A stretch of 64,000 bases of DNA, from contig JAHYIZ010000001.1 of assembly GCA_019429405.1 (NCBI GenBank), positions 232,035-296,034 on the forward strand. Reading direction: 5' to 3'. This document shows positions 28,725 through 36,592 of this stretch, in pieces. Numbering within the stretch: position 1 is the first letter of the stretch; every line of letters starts with the position of its first letter. The DNA is from Paracoccaceae bacterium. GTDB lineage: Bacteria; Pseudomonadota; Alphaproteobacteria; Rhodobacterales; Rhodobacteraceae. The notes under the pieces were generated by a model. It was not told the origin of the DNA. It saw only the letters and a list, made by a program, of their open reading frames with translations, and did not search any database. Both the position numbers and the translations under genes were made by a program.

Positions 28725-29313
28725 CTTTCATCACCTCATTCTCAAGTTCAAAAAACGCCGAAATGGCGACAGCGATCGCAGCAATGACGCCGTCCAGGTC
28801 AATACGCGTCTCCGACTCTCCAAAGCGCAGGTAGACTTGGGCGTCGCTGAGCGACGGTTCTTCGTGAAATTGGAGCGGGAACGAAACTTGGGGGCGCAAC
28901 ATGGCCTCGACCGTTTCCCGGCTGTGCGGGTTGACCACCACAGTCATCGGTGCATCCGCGAGCTTCTCGGCCATCGGCAGCAGATGTTCCAACGCCACGG
29001 CTGCCAGGCTTTCGCGCGCGGCAGCGGGCAGCACCTTGACCACCATGTCACGCAAGAGCGGTTCGAGCGCACGCAACACATGGCTGCGCGCCTCGTGATA
29101 GGTGAACGACAGTGCCTGCAAATTGCGCCCGAGTTCGCCGCGCACTTTGGCCGTCTCGCCCTCTTGCGCGGCAACCGCGTCTTCCCAACCGGCGCTATAG
29201 CCCTTTTCGAAAGCCGCGAGTTTTGCGTCTTCCAGGTCGGCGAGGTTCATTTGCACCGCTTCATCTAGGTGCTCACCGGTGTCGAAGGATTCGAGCTTGA
29301 AGGATAGCGCCAT
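28717..29313 (-). CDS. fliH: FliH-like flagellar assembly protein
   Basis: Protein of 198 residues placed between fliF and fliN, where FliH is expected. The N-terminal half is predicted helical (DLEDAKLAAFEKGYSAGWEDAVAAQ, a FliH-like GxxxG-style stretch) and the C-terminal half has alternating strands (MTVVVNPHSRETVEAMLR) like the FliH/SctL ATPase regulator domain. FliH regulates the export ATPase FliI. Assignment is by position and overall pattern. Its ATG overlaps the fliF stop by one base. Confidence 0.8.
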   Translation of the reverse strand: MALSFKLESFDTGEHLDEAVQMNLADLEDAKLAAFEKGYSAGWEDAVAAQEGETAKVRGELGRNLQALSFTYHEARSHVLRALEPLLRDMVVKVLPAAARESLAAVALEHLLPMAEKLADAPMTVVVNPHSRETVEAMLRPQVSFPLQFHEEPSLSDAQVYLRFGESETRIDLDGVIAAIAVAISAFFELENEVMKDG

Positions 29314-30935
29314 CAGACCTGCTCTCCTTGATCTTCCATCCAGCTGCGCAAAATCTCGACCGATTCATCTTGCCGTTCAGCGATCAGTTTTTTCAGGCGT
29401 GCCACCGGATCATTGGGCTCCGATACGCCACCGAAATCGCCGGTAGCCATCGGCATTGCCATATCAAAATCGGAAATGACCGGCAGGTCGTTTGGCAGGT
29501 AGCCGCTGTCGTCGATGACGCCGGTCAGGGTGCGTGCAGGTTCTGCGCCGCCACCAGGCGCGGGCGCCGGAAGTTCGGCCATTCGCGCCGGCACAGGCCG
29601 GCTGAAGATCGGACGCAGGACGAACAGACCCAGCACCAACGCGACCACCGCCAGCACAGCCATCTGAATGATCGACATCACATCAACCGCGAGGGTCGAC
29701 AAAAAGCCGGCCTCGAACGATTCACCAAGCGGGACCACAGGCTGGAAAGGCAGCGACTTGAGCGTGATGATGTCGCCGCGCGCGGCATCAAAGCCCACGG
29801 CCGAAGCAACAAGATCACGCAGCGCCGCAAGCTCTTCCTCGGCGCGAGGTTCCGTGCGCGTGGCTCCATCTGCCGCAGTCATCTGCACCGCATCGACCAG
29901 AACCGCCACACTCAACCGCTTGATGGCGCCGGGGGTTCGCAGCACCTCGCGTGTGGTTTCGGAGACTTCAAAGTTGATGCGTTCACTGGTTTCGCTCTGC
30001 TGACTTTGCGAGGCCTCAGCGCCCGCACCCGCGCCTGACGGAAGATTTGACGCGACAGTCACCGCACCCCTGCCCGAGTCGGACGTGGAATTGCTGCGCT
30101 CCTGGGTTTCCGTCGAGATTGCGACGCGGCTTGTCGGGTCGAAAGTGCGCTCGGTGATGGCCTCACGTTCGGTCACGGTCTCTACCGAAACCTCGACCAC
30201 CGCATTGCCGTATCCGACCCGTGCCTCAAGTAGCCGCTCGACATTCCTCTTGAACTCCTGCGCGCGCGTATCGCCGCCCGGCGCCAAAGCAAGCTCTTCG
30301 CCCGACGCGATGAGGCCGCCGACCGCGTCAATCACCGCGACGTCTTCGGGCGTCATTCCAGATACCGCGGAAGAGACAAGATATTTGAGCGCCTTCGCCT
30401 GCGACGGCGAAAGCCCCCCCGCCACGGTTGCGACAATCACCGAGGCGCTTGGACGAAGCTCTTTTCGGAAAGGTTGTGCGGTCGGGTTGGCGATATGTAC
30501 GCGCGCCGATCGGATCAGCGGGCTGGTTGAAATCGTCCGCGACAATTCCCCCTCTTTCGCGCGCCAATAGGCAGCGTCGAACATTTGCGACGTTGTCCCA
30601 AAGCCCGACAGCGAATCAAGAAGTTCGTATCCGGCACCGCCAGCCGAGGGCAGGCCCTCGCCCGCAAGCATCATGCGCAACTCGTCGCGCCGGGCAGATT
30701 CTACGTAGATCGCGTCGCCCCGAACCTCGTAGGTGGCGCCGCGCTGATCTAGCGCCGCCACAACGTCGCCAGCCTGCGAGCCTTCAATCCGTGCATAGAG
30801 CAGTGCCATCGACGGCTTGGTGGCAAGCCCGGACAGGCCCAGAACCGCAGCAAACACCGCAAGCGTCGCCACAGAAACGATAACGCGGCGGCGCATGTCG
30901 AGCGCCATCCAGAGGCCAATCAAGGGCTGCAACAC
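29313..30935 (-). CDS. fliF: Flagellar MS-ring protein FliF
   Basis: Inner-membrane ring on which the motor and export gate assemble. The 540 residues have an N-terminal helix (VIVSVATLAVFAAVLGLSGLA), ring-building domains with ARRDELRMMLAGEGLPSAGGAGYELLD and SVETVTEREAITERTFDPTSRVA, a Ser/Gln-rich central region, a second membrane helix (IIQMAVLAVVALVLGLFVLRPIF, near 430) and a C-terminal FliG-binding tail (PVARLKKLIAERQDESVEILRSWMED). The start is GTG 30935 or the adjacent TTG 30932, the latter better spaced from GGAGG. The divergent promoter holds a CtrA-like site. Confidence 0.97.
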   Translation of the reverse strand: MLQPLIGLWMALDMRRRVIVSVATLAVFAAVLGLSGLATKPSMALLYARIEGSQAGDVVAALDQRGATYEVRGDAIYVESARRDELRMMLAGEGLPSAGGAGYELLDSLSGFGTTSQMFDAAYWRAKEGELSRTISTSPLIRSARVHIANPTAQPFRKELRPSASVIVATVAGGLSPSQAKALKYLVSSAVSGMTPEDVAVIDAVGGLIASGEELALAPGGDTRAQEFKRNVERLLEARVGYGNAVVEVSVETVTEREAITERTFDPTSRVAISTETQERSNSTSDSGRGAVTVASNLPSGAGAGAEASQSQQSETSERINFEVSETTREVLRTPGAIKRLSVAVLVDAVQMTAADGATRTEPRAEEELAALRDLVASAVGFDAARGDIITLKSLPFQPVVPLGESFEAGFLSTLAVDVMSIIQMAVLAVVALVLGLFVLRPIFSRPVPARMAELPAPAPGGGAEPARTLTGVIDDSGYLPNDLPVISDFDMAMPMATGDFGGVSEPNDPVARLKKLIAERQDESVEILRSWMEDQGEQV

Positions 30936-30991
30936 GCACCTCCAGTTGAGCGGGCTTCTGCCCGTCGTGCCCGATCAATGCCCGAATGCGC

Positions 30992-31006
30992 TTAACAATC
31001 GGTTAG
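30992..31006 (+). promoter_or_regulatory. CtrA-like box between fliF and fliL
   Basis: TTAA-CAATCGG-TTAG matches the CtrA consensus TTAA-N7-TTAA at seven of eight positions. It is in the 115-bp divergent gap between fliF and fliL, 45 bp upstream of the fliL ATG. CtrA controls flagellar genes in many Rhodobacterales. Confidence 0.55.
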
Positions 31007-31050
31007 TGAGCTTGGGTCTATATCTGGCAAACCGAATACGCGGGGATGCC

Positions 31051-31539
31051 ATGGCCGAGAATGACCCCGCGGCGCAAGCCGCACCCGTCAAGAAGTCGAA
31101 AATGCCCTTGTTTGCAGGGCTTGCGGCAATGTTGTTGCTCGGTGGCGGCGGCTTTTTTGCAGTCTATTCCGGGCTGATTCTAAGCCCGTCGGAAAAGACT
31201 TCCGCCAGCCCCGAAAGCGCGCAGGTCGCAGCTCTGCCCGATATCGCCTTCGTGCCGATGGAACCGCTGGTGGTTCAGCTTGGAAGCGGTCCGGGTTCAC
31301 GGCATCTGCTGTTTCGGGCACAGCTTGAGGTTGCACTGCCCTATCAGGCCGAGGTGACCCTGCTTTTGCCGCGCGTGATGGATGTGTTGAACGGCTACCT
31401 GCGTGCCGTCGAGGTTGCCGAGCTTGAAGACAGAAGCGCGCTGATTCGCCTGCGCGCGCAGATGCTGAGACGGGTTCAGATTGTCACTGGCGATGGGCGC
31501 GTGCGTGACCTTCTGGTGACAGAATTCGTGGTGAACTGA
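31051..31539 (+). CDS. fliL: Flagellar basal-body protein FliL
   Basis: Single-pass membrane protein of 162 residues associated with the stator and MS-ring. One N-terminal helix (MPLFAGLAAMLLLGGGGFFAVYSGLIL) is followed by a periplasmic domain with FVPMEPLVVQLGSGPGSRHLLFRAQLEVALP, RVMDVLNGYLRAVEV and the terminal RRVQIVTGDGRVRDLLVTEFVVN, all FliL hallmarks. ATG 31051 gives the usual short cytoplasmic N-terminus. It leads the + unit that runs to 40902. Confidence 0.95.
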   Translation: MAENDPAAQAAPVKKSKMPLFAGLAAMLLLGGGGFFAVYSGLILSPSEKTSASPESAQVAALPDIAFVPMEPLVVQLGSGPGSRHLLFRAQLEVALPYQAEVTLLLPRVMDVLNGYLRAVEVAELEDRSALIRLRAQMLRRVQIVTGDGRVRDLLVTEFVVN

Positions 31540-31551
31540 GGAGGCCGCAAC

Positions 31552-31911
31552 ATGGAACTCATCGCAGACATTCTTCTGGGTGCGGGCGCCTTGGGCGCGA
31601 TGGCCTACTGTCTGGTGCTCGCGCAGCGGCTCAGCCGGTTCAATCAACTGGAAACCGGCATGGGCGGCGCCATCGCCGTACTTTCGGCGCAGGTCGATGA
31701 CATGACAAAGGCGCTGCAAAAAGCGCAGAGCACCGCTGGCGCATCGGCAGAAACGTTGACAGCACTGACCGAACGCTCAGAAAATGCCGCAGAGCGTCTG
31801 GAGTTGCTGCTTGCGTCAATGCACGATCTGCCAGACCCCGCTCAGGGCGCCCGGCGGCTTCGGGTGGCACGACGTCGCATACACCACGACGACCTGGAGG
31901 CAGCCGAATGA
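31552..31911 (+). CDS. Small membrane-anchored flagellar-locus protein (DUF6468-like)
   Basis: Protein of 119 residues: one N-terminal membrane helix (IADILLGAGALGAMAYCLVLAQ) then a predicted coiled coil (VLSAQVDDMTKALQKAQ, TALTERSENAAERLELLLASM) and a basic tail. A protein of this size and shape is regularly found between fliL and the motE gene in alphaproteobacterial flagellar clusters, which I recall as DUF6468; that label is not verified. It lies 12 bp after fliL and overlaps the next gene by four bases. Confidence 0.75.
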   Translation: MELIADILLGAGALGAMAYCLVLAQRLSRFNQLETGMGGAIAVLSAQVDDMTKALQKAQSTAGASAETLTALTERSENAAERLELLLASMHDLPDPAQGARRLRVARRRIHHDDLEAAE

Positions 31912-32522
31912 GCGGCCCGGGCGCAACCGCAGCAGCCCCGGCGCGCATGAATGCCAGGCGCGCGCGCAGGCGGGGCAGGCCTCGCGCTTTGTGGGTCATC
32001 ATCGTTCTTTTGGCCTCGTCAGGCGTGATCCGCGTTAGCGAAACCGCAGGTCAGGCCTTTGCCGTTTCCGGCGCGCCGACCGCCCCTGCGCCCGCAGCGA
32101 TCTGTGAGCCACCGCCCGATTCCGCAGCGCTGCTGACGGCACTTCGAAGCCGGGAAACCGCGCTCGCCAAGCGAGAGGAGGCGCTTGCGAGCCGCGCGCA
32201 AACGATCACCCTTGCGCAGACACAGCTCGAGCTCAAGCTGGCCGAATTGATCGCCGCCGAAGATCGGCTGGCGGCGACACTGGCCATTGCCGATGGGGCA
32301 ACCGAGAGCGACGTCACCCGGCTGGTCACTCTTTATGAAAACATGAAGCCAAAGGAAGCCGCCGCGCTCTTCTCTGAAATGGCGCCTGAATTCGCCGCCG
32401 GGTTCCTCTCGCGCATGCGGCCTGACGCCGCAGCGCAAGTGCTCGCCGGGCTCGACCCAAAGGCCGCCTACGCCATCAGCGTGTTGATCGCCGGGCGCAA
32501 CGCAAATGCACCGGTTCAGTGA
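31908..32522 (+). CDS. motE: MotE-like flagellar protein (MgtE N-domain type)
   Basis: Protein of 204 residues with one N-terminal membrane helix (ALWVIIVLLASSGVIRV), a periplasmic coiled coil (SRETALAKREEALASRAQTITLAQTQLELKLAELIAAEDRL) and a C-terminal MgtE-intracellular-N-like helical repeat (LYENMKPKEAAALFSEMAPEFAAGFLSRMRPDAAAQVLAGLDP). This is the architecture of MotE, a chaperone for the periplasmic motor protein MotC in rhizobia. The following motA and 766-aa exported protein fit that context. Confidence 0.8.
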   Translation: MSGPGATAAAPARMNARRARRRGRPRALWVIIVLLASSGVIRVSETAGQAFAVSGAPTAPAPAAICEPPPDSAALLTALRSRETALAKREEALASRAQTITLAQTQLELKLAELIAAEDRLAATLAIADGATESDVTRLVTLYENMKPKEAAALFSEMAPEFAAGFLSRMRPDAAAQVLAGLDPKAAYAISVLIAGRNANAPVQ

Positions 32523-32582
32523 TGCGCATAGCTGTTATTCACGCCAATCTGTGGGGATTCGGGTCATGACGGAGGCGCACGC

Positions 32583-33452
32583 ATGATCGGCATCCTGGGC
32601 ATTATCGTCATCTTTGTGATGGTGTTTGGTGGCTTTGTGCTGGCCGGCGGGCACCTTGAAATCGTACTGCACGCCCTACCGTATGAAATGATCATCATCG
32701 GCGGCTCATCGGTCGGCGCTTTCGTCATTTCAAGCGAACTCACCACGATCAAGGCCACGCTCAAAGATGTCGTGAAGGTCTTTCGAGGCACAAAATGGAA
32801 GCCTGCCGATTTTCGCGATCTCTTGTGCCTTCTGTTTGAGCTTATCCGGCTCGCGCGGCAGAATCCGGTCGCGATCGAGGAGCATATCGAGTCGCCCGAA
32901 AACTCGACAATCTTCGGCAAGTACCCGAAAATCCTCAAGGATCACGAGGCCGTCGGGTTGATTTGTGACACGCTGCGGTCTGCATCGATGAACTACGACG
33001 ATCCGCATCAAGTCGAAGAAGTGCTTGAAAAGCAGCTCGAAGCCAATCTTCATCACGCGTTGCTGGGCAGCCATGCGTTACAGGCGGTCGCCGACGCGCT
33101 GCCGGCACTCGGCATTGTCGCTGCCGTGCTCGGTGTGATCAAGACCATGGGCTCGATTGACCAGCCGCCCGAGATTCTCGGAGAGATGATTGGTGGCGCA
33201 CTCGTCGGCACTTTTCTTGGCGTCTTCATGGCCTATGGCTTTGCCGGACCCTTCGCACAAAAGGTCAAATCAGTGGTGGAGGAGGACAGCCACTTCTACA
33301 AGCTGATCCGCGAAGTCCTTGTTGCCAACCTGCACAACCACGCTACCAACATCTGCATCGAGGTTGGCCGCCAGAACACACCGCATCACATCCGGCCGAG
33401 CTTTTCAGAGCTTGAAGAAGCTCTGAAGGCAATCAAGCAGGATGCAGCATGA
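32583..33452 (+). CDS. motA: Flagellar stator protein MotA
   Basis: Proton-channel stator subunit of 289 residues. The four membrane helices are visible (IGILGIIVIFVMVFGGFVLAGG, YEMIIIGGSSVGAFVI, then ALPALGIVAAVLGVIKTMG and GALVGTFLGVFMAYGFAGPF), with the cytoplasmic loop FRDLLCLLFELIRLARQNPVAIEEHIESPENSTIF that contacts FliG. A GGAGG site precedes ATG 32583. Its partner motB is not adjacent or anywhere in this window, which is unusual because motA and motB are normally paired. Confidence 0.95.
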   Translation: MIGILGIIVIFVMVFGGFVLAGGHLEIVLHALPYEMIIIGGSSVGAFVISSELTTIKATLKDVVKVFRGTKWKPADFRDLLCLLFELIRLARQNPVAIEEHIESPENSTIFGKYPKILKDHEAVGLICDTLRSASMNYDDPHQVEEVLEKQLEANLHHALLGSHALQAVADALPALGIVAAVLGVIKTMGSIDQPPEILGEMIGGALVGTFLGVFMAYGFAGPFAQKVKSVVEEDSHFYKLIREVLVANLHNHATNICIEVGRQNTPHHIRPSFSELEEALKAIKQDAA

Positions 33453-35749
33453 ACCTGCGTTGGCACCTTGCTGCTGCGCTGATCATGTTCGCAGCGCCAT
33501 TGCAGGCAGAAACGGTACCGGTCAAATCGGGAGAGCACCCGACATTTTCGCGCCTGGTGTTGAACTTGGAAACGCCGACAGATTGGCAGATGGGCCGAAC
33601 CGAAAACGGCTACGTACTTCAGCTCGCCCGGACCGACGTTGTCTTCGACCTCGCGCGCGTGTTCGATCTCATTCCGCGTCGTCGAATTGCCGATATCACG
33701 ACCCCGGCCGCGGCCACTTTGGCACTGCAAGTCGCGCCGGGCACCTATGCCTCTGCTTTCGAGATCAAGCCGGGTACAATCGTGTTGGACGTGGTGTCCG
33801 GAACAGCGCCGGCCGGGTCACGTTTTGAAGCGCCACTTAGCCCCAATCCGCAAAGCGTGCAAGATTCTTCACCCATCCCTGCGCGCGCGCCCGCGTTGCC
33901 GCTCCGCCTGCCAGCCCGCGCGCCGATTTCCGACGCTTTTCTCGGGTACTATTGGCCGGCCGCCGAACCGCCCCGAACGGTCGAGGGAAGTGCCGAAGAT
34001 CACTCGGAAATCGCAAGCGCGGCGGTAACCCACGACCCGCGCATCGCCGAAGCCGAGGCGCACCTGCTCGCGCAGCTCAGCCGGGCAGCAAGCCAGGGTT
34101 TGGTCACGATCGCTTTACCTGAAGACACCGCAAACCCCGGTGCCCAGATGGCGCCCACAACGGCGCCGCACACCGAAACCCCGCTCGAAGCGGCGAGCAA
34201 CAGGCCTGAAGACCATATTGCACTGCGATCCGAAACCGTGTTCGACCGTGATACAGTGGGCGGCCCCCCTGCCCAGCAGCTCAATCCTGACGGTCTGGCC
34301 TGCCTGCCCGCCGCCGCCGTCGATGTAGGTGCTTGGGCCAACGATCTCCCGGCTGCGCTGCAAATCGGCAATGCGCAGACGGGATTGCTGGGCGAGTTCG
34401 ACAAGCCGTCGCCCGATTCCGTTCTTGCGCTCACGCGCCTCTATCTTGCGCTTGGCATGGGTGCCGAGGTTGCAGCACTGCTCGACGGGCTCGGGGTCGA
34501 GCCCGCCGACGACGACGTTCTGCGCGCGATGGCTGCGGTGATCGATGACAGGAGAGTTGCTGCCAGCGTCCGGCTGACGCAGATGGCCGCCTGCGATTCC
34601 CCGGTCGCTTTTTGGGCAATTCTTGCCAACGCAGACCTGAAGCCCGGAGATGCTCGCAACACCGATGCCGCCTTGCGTGGCTTCTCGTTGCTTCCCTTGA
34701 ATCTGCGGCTTCTGCTCGGGCCGCGTCTGGCTGATCGTCTTATCTCTCTTGGCGACGAAATATCTGCCCGCGCGGTGCGCGACGCCATCACGCGGGCGCC
34801 CGGAAACCATGAGACGACAACTGGCCTGATCGACGCGGGCATCGAAATCGCGCGCGGCGCGCACGCCGCTGCGGCGACCGCCCTCGGCCCGATCATTGCC
34901 GAGAACGGGCCAGATGCCCCGCGCGCGCTGGCGCTCTATGTCGACTCGCTTCTTGCGTCAGGCGCCCCGATAGATCTGGCTTTGGTCGACGCGGTTGCGG
35001 CCCTTGCGTTCGAGCATCGTGAGGCGCCCGACGGTGCGGCTCTGGCGCGCGCGCATGTGCTGGCCGCCGGCGCAACCGAGAATTTTGTGCGCGCCTTCGA
35101 TGCCTTGGGGCAAATGCAACGCGGCGCGTCACCCGAATTCATCGCGGCAGTTGCCACTGAGTTGATAGGCCAGCTTGCGACAACGCCCGATGACACGATA
35201 TTTGCCGCCGAGTATTTTCGCAGCAAACCGCTCATCCTGCAGCAGAACGACTGGCCTCTGCAATTGCAGACGGCCGAACGCTTGCTGGAGCTTGGTTTTC
35301 CCGACGAGGCGCGCCAGGTGCTTGGCCCCAAGGCGGTCCGGTTCGATGCCGGGCGCTTGCTGCGCGCGCGCGCCGCCATCCTGCAGCGCGATGGCGCTGC
35401 AGCACTTGCCGAAATCGGTGGCCTGTCTGGCAGCGAAGCTGCCCGCGTGAGGGCCGAAGCGCTGCGCTTGTCTGGTGACCATGATGCCGCGCGGCGCGCA
35501 TTTTTGCTGTTGGACGCGTACGATCTGGCAGGCGCCGAAGCTTGGAGCGCGGGCGCCTGGTCAGATGCCGCACAACTCGGAACCGCGCCGCAGAAGGCGC
35601 TTATCGAAGCGCTTGGACTTGGTCTAGCTGACACGGTCGATCAGGCCAGCGCGCCAGGATCGCTCGCAGCCTCAAGGGCGCTTCTCGCCGAAAGCCGCAA
35701 CGCGCGCGCCGCACTTGATCTTGCGCTTGCCGAAAATGTGGATCGCTGA
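33449..35749 (+). CDS. Large exported protein of the flagellar stator operon
   Basis: Protein of 766 residues, starting as ATGA overlap with motA. It has a signal peptide (WHLAAALIMFAAPLQA), an N-terminal beta-rich domain (about 25-115: FSRLVLNLETPTDWQMGRTENGYVLQLARTDVVFDL, an AMIN-like look), a Pro/Ala-rich linker (about 120-290), and a long helical C-terminal half (about 290-766) resembling TPR-type repeats (for example LALTRLYLALGMGAEVAALLDGLG, and the later LLELGFPDEARQVLG). I assign no family. Position after motE-motA suggests a periplasmic motor component analogous to MotC- or MotK-type proteins of other alphaproteobacteria. Confidence 0.75.
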   Translation: MNLRWHLAAALIMFAAPLQAETVPVKSGEHPTFSRLVLNLETPTDWQMGRTENGYVLQLARTDVVFDLARVFDLIPRRRIADITTPAAATLALQVAPGTYASAFEIKPGTIVLDVVSGTAPAGSRFEAPLSPNPQSVQDSSPIPARAPALPLRLPARAPISDAFLGYYWPAAEPPRTVEGSAEDHSEIASAAVTHDPRIAEAEAHLLAQLSRAASQGLVTIALPEDTANPGAQMAPTTAPHTETPLEAASNRPEDHIALRSETVFDRDTVGGPPAQQLNPDGLACLPAAAVDVGAWANDLPAALQIGNAQTGLLGEFDKPSPDSVLALTRLYLALGMGAEVAALLDGLGVEPADDDVLRAMAAVIDDRRVAASVRLTQMAACDSPVAFWAILANADLKPGDARNTDAALRGFSLLPLNLRLLLGPRLADRLISLGDEISARAVRDAITRAPGNHETTTGLIDAGIEIARGAHAAAATALGPIIAENGPDAPRALALYVDSLLASGAPIDLALVDAVAALAFEHREAPDGAALARAHVLAAGATENFVRAFDALGQMQRGASPEFIAAVATELIGQLATTPDDTIFAAEYFRSKPLILQQNDWPLQLQTAERLLELGFPDEARQVLGPKAVRFDAGRLLRARAAILQRDGAAALAEIGGLSGSEAARVRAEALRLSGDHDAARRAFLLLDAYDLAGAEAWSAGAWSDAAQLGTAPQKALIEALGLGLADTVDQASAPGSLAASRALLAESRNARAALDLALAENVDR

Positions 35750-35842
35750 GCTTCACCAAGCTTGGTTACCAAATTTCAACGACTGCCAGCATAGGCTTTC
35801 TACCGGGCGCAGCATGCGACTGAAGACAAGGGAAGAATCCCG

Positions 35843-36592
35843 ATGGTGCGTATTTCGGCAATGGCTTTCGCTGCGGTCCTGTTCGCAGCACACGCTGCCG
35901 CAGCAGACCTGAAGAACGGCGAGATCTGCGAACAGGTGACCCAAGTCGCGTCGCGGCAAAGCGGCGTCCCAATTGCGGTGATGCGCGCCATATCGTTGAC
36001 TGAAACGGGCCGCACCCTTGCTGGCGCATTTCGCGCCTGGCCCTGGGCGGTCAACATGGAGGGTGACGACGCCTGGTTTGAAACCCGCGAAGAGGCAACG
36101 GCATTTGCACTCGCCGCCTTTGACCGTGGCGCACGAAGCTTCGACGTCGGCTGCTTCCAGATCAATTACAAATGGCACGGACAGAACTTCAGCTCGATCG
36201 AGCAGATGTTCGACCCTCTCGTGAACGCGCAATACGCCGCGCGCTTGCTCTCTGAATTATATACCGAAAAGGGAGACTGGAGCGCGGCGGCTGGCGCCTA
36301 CCATTCGCGCACGCCGGAATATGCAAACCGCTACACAGCGCGTTTCGAACGTATCCTGGCCGACCTGACAGGAACAGACCCCCCGCCACCGCAAACCCGC
36401 ACTGCCGCGCCGCCCGAGATCCCGGACATTGTGCTTGCCGCCTATGGCGCGCCAGCGCCGGGCGCGCCACGCGTAAACAGTTTTCCACTGCTATTGCCCG
36501 GCAGTCCGGGCGGCCTGGGCTCGTTGGTGCCGCGCAGCGCGGCGGGCAAGGGCGGGCTGCTGACTGCGGCCGCCGCGCCGATGGTGGACTGA
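35843..36592 (+). CDS. Flagellar-locus lytic transglycosylase (SLT domain)
   Basis: Periplasmic peptidoglycan lyase of 249 residues. A signal peptide (MVRISAMAFAAVLFAAHAAAA) is followed by an SLT domain: IAVMRAISLTETGR (catalytic Glu in SLTETG, near residue 52), SFDVGCFQINYKWHG, DPLVNAQYAARLLSELY and AGAYHSRTPEYANRYTARF. A Pro-rich, low-complexity tail follows from about residue 175. Such enzymes open the cell wall for the flagellar rod (compare SltF of Rhodobacter). It ends with a one-base overlap on flhA (TGATG). Confidence 0.9.
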   Translation: MVRISAMAFAAVLFAAHAAAADLKNGEICEQVTQVASRQSGVPIAVMRAISLTETGRTLAGAFRAWPWAVNMEGDDAWFETREEATAFALAAFDRGARSFDVGCFQINYKWHGQNFSSIEQMFDPLVNAQYAARLLSELYTEKGDWSAAAGAYHSRTPEYANRYTARFERILADLTGTDPPPPQTRTAAPPEIPDIVLAAYGAPAPGAPRVNSFPLLLPGSPGGLGSLVPRSAAGKGGLLTAAAAPMVD

